In this document: piece by piece, positions 4,805 to 7,152 of the stretch
Layout: each line of letters begins with the position of its first letter
Numbering within the stretch: the first letter of the stretch is position 1
DNA from: an uncultured Collinsella sp.
Lineage (GTDB): Bacteria; Actinomycetota; Coriobacteriia; Coriobacteriales; Coriobacteriaceae
Length of the DNA stretch: 7,152 nt
NCBI GenBank assembly: GCA_902495945.1
Contig: CABUZD010000089.1
Location: forward strand, 1-7,152
Direction: 5' to 3'
Position numbers and translations under genes: made by a program
Notes under the pieces: model-generated
Told to the model about the DNA's origin: nothing
The model's input: the letters and a program-made list of their open reading frames with translations, nothing else
The model's database searches: none

Positions 4805-5104
4805 ATGAATATCGAGAACATGTTTGACAAGCCTGATGTCAAGCAGCTGGTCCACGCATTTAGCCTTTTGGACGACGAGAAAGATATCCAAGCGTTTTTG
4901 ACCGATATCTGCACGCCGCGTGAGATTTGCGATCTATCGCAGCGTCTGCAGGTCGCGCGTTACCTGGACGAGGGCGAGCCCTATGTCGAGGTTCAGGCAC
5001 GCACCGGCGCTTCGTCCACCACGGTGAGCCGTGTGTCCAAGGCGCTCAACGGCGAGTACGGTGGCTACCGCAAGATCCTCATTAAGCTGGAGGATGGCGA
5101 GTAG
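4805..5104 (+). CDS. yerC: YerC/YecD family TrpR-like regulator
   Basis: A complete 99-residue all-helical protein of the TrpR-like YerC/YecD family, at the usual family length. The N-terminal helices cover 8-55 (LVHAFSLLDDEKDIQAFL, then LCTPREI-like CTPREICDLSQRLQVARYL at 36-54). The helix-turn-helix is at 59-82, with the family signature GASSTTVSRVSKALN followed by GEYGGY. It is expected to bind DNA as a dimer in the cytoplasm. Unlike TrpR, the ligand and target genes are not established; family membership does not imply tryptophan sensing. It is preceded by a structured leader and followed 24 bases later by a strong terminator, so it is probably transcribed alone. Confidence 0.93.
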   Translation: MNIENMFDKPDVKQLVHAFSLLDDEKDIQAFLTDICTPREICDLSQRLQVARYLDEGEPYVEVQARTGASSTTVSRVSKALNGEYGGYRKILIKLEDGE

Positions 5105-5127
5105 GCCGCGCCAAAAACGAATTGTGC

Positions 5128-5155
5128 AAAACCGCTCCTCCGGGGGCGGTTTTTT
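5128..5155 (+). terminator. Rho-independent terminator of yerC
   Basis: CCGCTCC (5132-5138) pairs with GGGGCGG (5143-5149, one U-G wobble) around a TCCG loop. It is flanked by AAAA and TTTTTT, so the stem extends to about 11-12 bp with A-U pairs. The run of six T (5150-5155) is classic. The T-run overlaps the first bases of the following long palindrome. Confidence 0.9.
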
Positions 5156-5241
5156 GATCCCTTGGGGACGGAGGAAAACGGATCACCGGGTTAGACTGAC
5201 CCCCTCGATGATCCGTTTTCCTCCGTCCCCAAGGGATCAAA
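5153..5241. repeat. Perfect 33-bp inverted repeat with GGGGACGG core (REP-like)
   Basis: Arms 5153-5185 and 5209-5241 are perfectly complementary over 33 bp, with a 23-base loop. The loop carries its own small hairpin (GGGTTA 5188-5193 with TGACCC 5197-5202, one wobble). Each arm carries TTGGGGACGG (5162-5171, and the complement at 5223-5232). Perfect arms imply recent formation, gene conversion or selection. No transposase gene or obvious target-site duplication is seen. A REP-like or miniature mobile element is the best description. Confidence 0.8.
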
Positions 5242-5275
5242 TCTGTTGGCGTGGGGCAAATCTGTCCGCGTGGGC
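5238..5275 (+). repeat. 19-bp tandem direct repeat
   Basis: Two adjacent 19-base units at 5238-5256 and 5257-5275 share CAAATCTGT at the left and GCGTGGG at the right, with 16 of 19 positions identical. The first unit overlaps the end of the 33-bp inverted repeat by four bases. The pair lies 50-85 bp upstream of the addB-like start, where it could form paired binding sites or be duplication debris from the palindrome. Confidence 0.65.
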
Positions 5276-5288
5276 GGGTAGGATGGAT

Positions 5289-5302
5289 GCAATGATTATT
5301 GC
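5289..5302. promoter_or_regulatory. Small dyad before the addB-like gene
   Basis: GCAAT (5289-5293) and ATTGC (5298-5302) form a perfect 5-bp inverted repeat around GATT, 21 bases before the start codon. TAGGAT at 5279-5284 might be a -10, but no matching -35 is clear. The dyad could be an operator or chance. Confidence 0.3.
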
Positions 5303-5323
5303 GAACAGTTTGAGCGGAGGACC

Positions 5324-7152
5324 ATGTCTGTTCGAATCTATACCACCAATGCCGGCACGGATTTGAGCGATGCCGAGTCGGCGCTGCTTGCCGACCTTAT
5401 TGCCCACCACGGGCGTGCCGTGTTGCTGGCGCCAACGTTTGCCGAGCTCGACCTGTGCCGTCATGATGCGGCGGAAGCCGGCGTTTCGCTGGGTATCGAC
5501 TACAAGACGCCTACATCGTGGCTTCGCTCGCTTTGGGAGCTTTTGGGCGACGGGCGCGGTTTCGTCGACAACCTGCAGCGCCAGATGCTGTTTTCGGACA
5601 TGGTCACGCGTCTCGACGATGCCGACCTGCAGCCGCTTTCGCGCAGCCAGGGCACGGTGCGCATGCTTGCGCGCATGGCCCGCGATGTGCTGCCGGGTGT
5701 GGCGGGGACGACGGCCGAGCGATGCGGTGGCAACAATTGCCAGCCTGAGCCAAAAAGCGATGCCGAGGCTCGTGTGTTCGAGCTTTTGCGTGCCTACGCG
5801 GACGGCTTGGACCGTCGAGATATGGTCGAGCCCTGCGAGGCGGCTGACATTATGGTCGGTGCCCTGGCCGATAACCTGCCGGCGTGCACCCGCGCCGTAT
5901 GCGTGCGCGGTATCACGTCGTTTACGCACGGCCTGCTCGAGCTGCTGTCTGCCGTGGCGAACAATGGGGGAGAGGTCGTCGTGCTGCTTGCCCGCGAGCA
6001 GGCGGCGATGCGCGAGGAGCTTGCCGCGGCATTTGATGCCCGCGGTGTGCTGTTTGAGGCCGCACCGCTGGGGGAGAATGCCGTCGCGTCTGATGTCGCT
6101 TGCGGGACCGCCGCTCAGCCTGCCTTTATTGAGGTCGCTGGCCCCCATGCCCGTGCCCATGCTTATGCGGACGCCATCGATAAGTTGGTGAAATCGCACA
6201 AGGAGTCCAAGGCCGATAAAGTTACGGCAACGTCCGCCGACCCCGTGCGCGTGCTCGTTGTTTCTGCCCGGGCACCCCAGCTGTTCGGTGAGCTCGCCTC
6301 TCGTCTGGCGGCTCGTCATATCGCTGCCGAGACGGTTGAGTTCACGGCGTTTTCCCAATCCATTGCGGGCAGGCAGTTTGCGGCGCTTGCCGGCCTGATC
6401 GAGCGCATGAAGGCCGCCGATGAGGGCATGGCGTCAAAGACCGAGTGGTGGCCCGCGCCGGAGCTTACCGACTGGATCTACAGTCCGCTTTCGGGCGCTG
6501 ATGCCGTCAATGCCCGTACCTTCGATAAGAATATGCGTCTTTCGCGCAGCAAGACTACCGCGGGCGTTAAGAGCCTGCTGCAGAGCGTTCAGGGCCAGGT
6601 TAGGGGCGCGCGCAAGGCGGCGAGCGACGATAACTGGTTTAAGAATGTACCGTGCGTGGTCTCGGACGTGTTCCAGGCGTTGTGGCGTGACAAGCCCGTG
6701 ACGGCGCTCAAGGCCATGCTTGCCGTTGCCGAGGCGTTGCCCGATCGCTCGCTGGGCAGCTTGGATGGCCAAGCCCGTCGCCAGGCGGAGGCGGCCCTGC
6801 TGTGCCACGCCATCGACATCCTTATGAATGGCGCCCGCGCGCTCGACGTGTCGCAGGCCGCGACCGTGCCCGTGCTCGATGGCATTCGCACCAGGGTGGA
6901 CAAGCGTAGCACCGCCTACGATTACGAGGCCCACGAGGTTGACCGTGCGCCACGTGCTCAGGTTCGTTTTGCTTCGCTTGCCGACGCGGCGGCTCTGCGC
7001 CCCGGCAGTTACGATGCCGTGCTGTTTGCCGATGTCGATCTGGACAGCTATCCGCTCTCGCACGAAGAGGGACCGCTGGCTACGCTGACGGCGAGCCTTG
7101 GTCGCGAGGGCGTGACGCTTGAGCCCGCGGCCCTGCTGCGCGTGCGCTTTGG
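5324..7152 (+). CDS. addB: AddB/RexB-type ATP-dependent nuclease subunit, N-terminal part
   Basis: The frame is open for 609 codons to the window edge; family members usually exceed 1,000 residues and end with a PD-(D/E)XK nuclease and iron-sulfur cysteines, which would lie off the window. With AddA, such proteins resect double-strand breaks for RecA-dependent repair. Features of the AddB helicase-like scaffold are visible: an N-terminal strand RIYTTNAGTD (4-13), a second strand AVLLAPTF (32-39), CVRGITSFTHGLLELL (193-208) before EVVVLLAR, RVLVVSARAPQLF...LASRL (309-328), and YDAVLFADVDLDSYPL (563-578), which resembles the family Gl..g.yP motif. No P-loop GxxGxGKT is present at the N-terminus, as in some RexB-like members. 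GGAGG lies only three bases before ATG 5324, unusually tight, but the conserved first strand supports this start. A poorly related helicase-like protein is the alternative. Confidence 0.68.
   Translation, partial: MSVRIYTTNAGTDLSDAESALLADLIAHHGRAVLLAPTFAELDLCRHDAAEAGVSLGIDYKTPTSWLRSLWELLGDGRGFVDNLQRQMLFSDMVTRLDDADLQPLSRSQGTVRMLARMARDVLPGVAGTTAERCGGNNCQPEPKSDAEARVFELLRAYADGLDRRDMVEPCEAADIMVGALADNLPACTRAVCVRGITSFTHGLLELLSAVANNGGEVVVLLAREQAAMREELAAAFDARGVLFEAAPLGENAVASDVACGTAAQPAFIEVAGPHARAHAYADAIDKLVKSHKESKADKVTATSADPVRVLVVSARAPQLFGELASRLAARHIAAETVEFTAFSQSIAGRQFAALAGLIERMKAADEGMASKTEWWPAPELTDWIYSPLSGADAVNARTFDKNMRLSRSKTTAGVKSLLQSVQGQVRGARKAASDDNWFKNVPCVVSDVFQALWRDKPVTALKAMLAVAEALPDRSLGSLDGQARRQAEAALLCHAIDILMNGARALDVSQAATVPVLDGIRTRVDKRSTAYDYEAHEVDRAPRAQVRFASLADAAALRPGSYDAVLFADVDLDSYPLSHEEGPLATLTASLGREGVTLEPAALLRVRF

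Noticed and set aside
4521..4808. 95-codon + strand open frame before yerC
   Set aside because: It covers the promoter and leader hairpins, has no ribosome site or recognisable domain, and overlaps the yerC start.
5237..6358. 373-codon reverse frame opposite the addB-like gene
   Set aside because: It overlaps the end of the palindrome and the repeats and is Arg/His/Gly-rich. The sense frame has coherent AddB-like motifs and runs to the window edge.

Overview
This 7.15 kb window looks like chromosomal DNA from a high-GC Gram-positive gut anaerobe, most likely a Coriobacteriia member close to Collinsella. That placement is inferred from protein style, GC-rich codon use and short GGGGACGG palindromes; no rRNA marker is present. 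Two genes run off the edges: a reverse-strand gene at the left end and a forward-strand gene at the right end.

Left (1-1060): a less GC-rich reverse-strand gene encodes an N-terminal helix-turn-helix joined to what looks like a HipA/CtkA-type kinase. Its AT-rich promoter holds three copies of a TYGTTAARTAT-like motif, directly followed by a long imperfect palindrome downstream of mnmA.

Centre (1078-3978): a sulfur block. Reverse-strand mnmA (tRNA 2-thiouridylase) and cysK (cysteine synthase) are separated by a strong terminator that overlaps a likely mnmA promoter. Divergent from cysK is an Rrf2/IscR/CymR-type regulator with four clustered cysteines and the C-terminal sequence DYVI. That tail resembles the serine acetyltransferase tail that docks into the CysK active site, so a CymR-CysK-like control circuit is a testable reading. 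The cysK-rrf2 gap contains a perfect dyad that could be the operator.

Right (3979-7152): a reverse-strand YvlD-type four-helix membrane protein, then a forward YerC/YecD TrpR-like regulator with a structured leader and a clear terminator. The terminator runs into a perfect 33-bp inverted repeat, followed by a 19-bp tandem repeat. Last is the N-terminal 609 residues of a large protein best read as an AddB/RexB-type nuclease-helicase subunit, probably paired with an AddA beyond the window.

No tRNA, rRNA, CRISPR array, transposase or complete phage module is visible. The most unusual items are the HTH-kinase fusion with its triple motif and the DYVI-tailed Rrf2 protein beside cysK.
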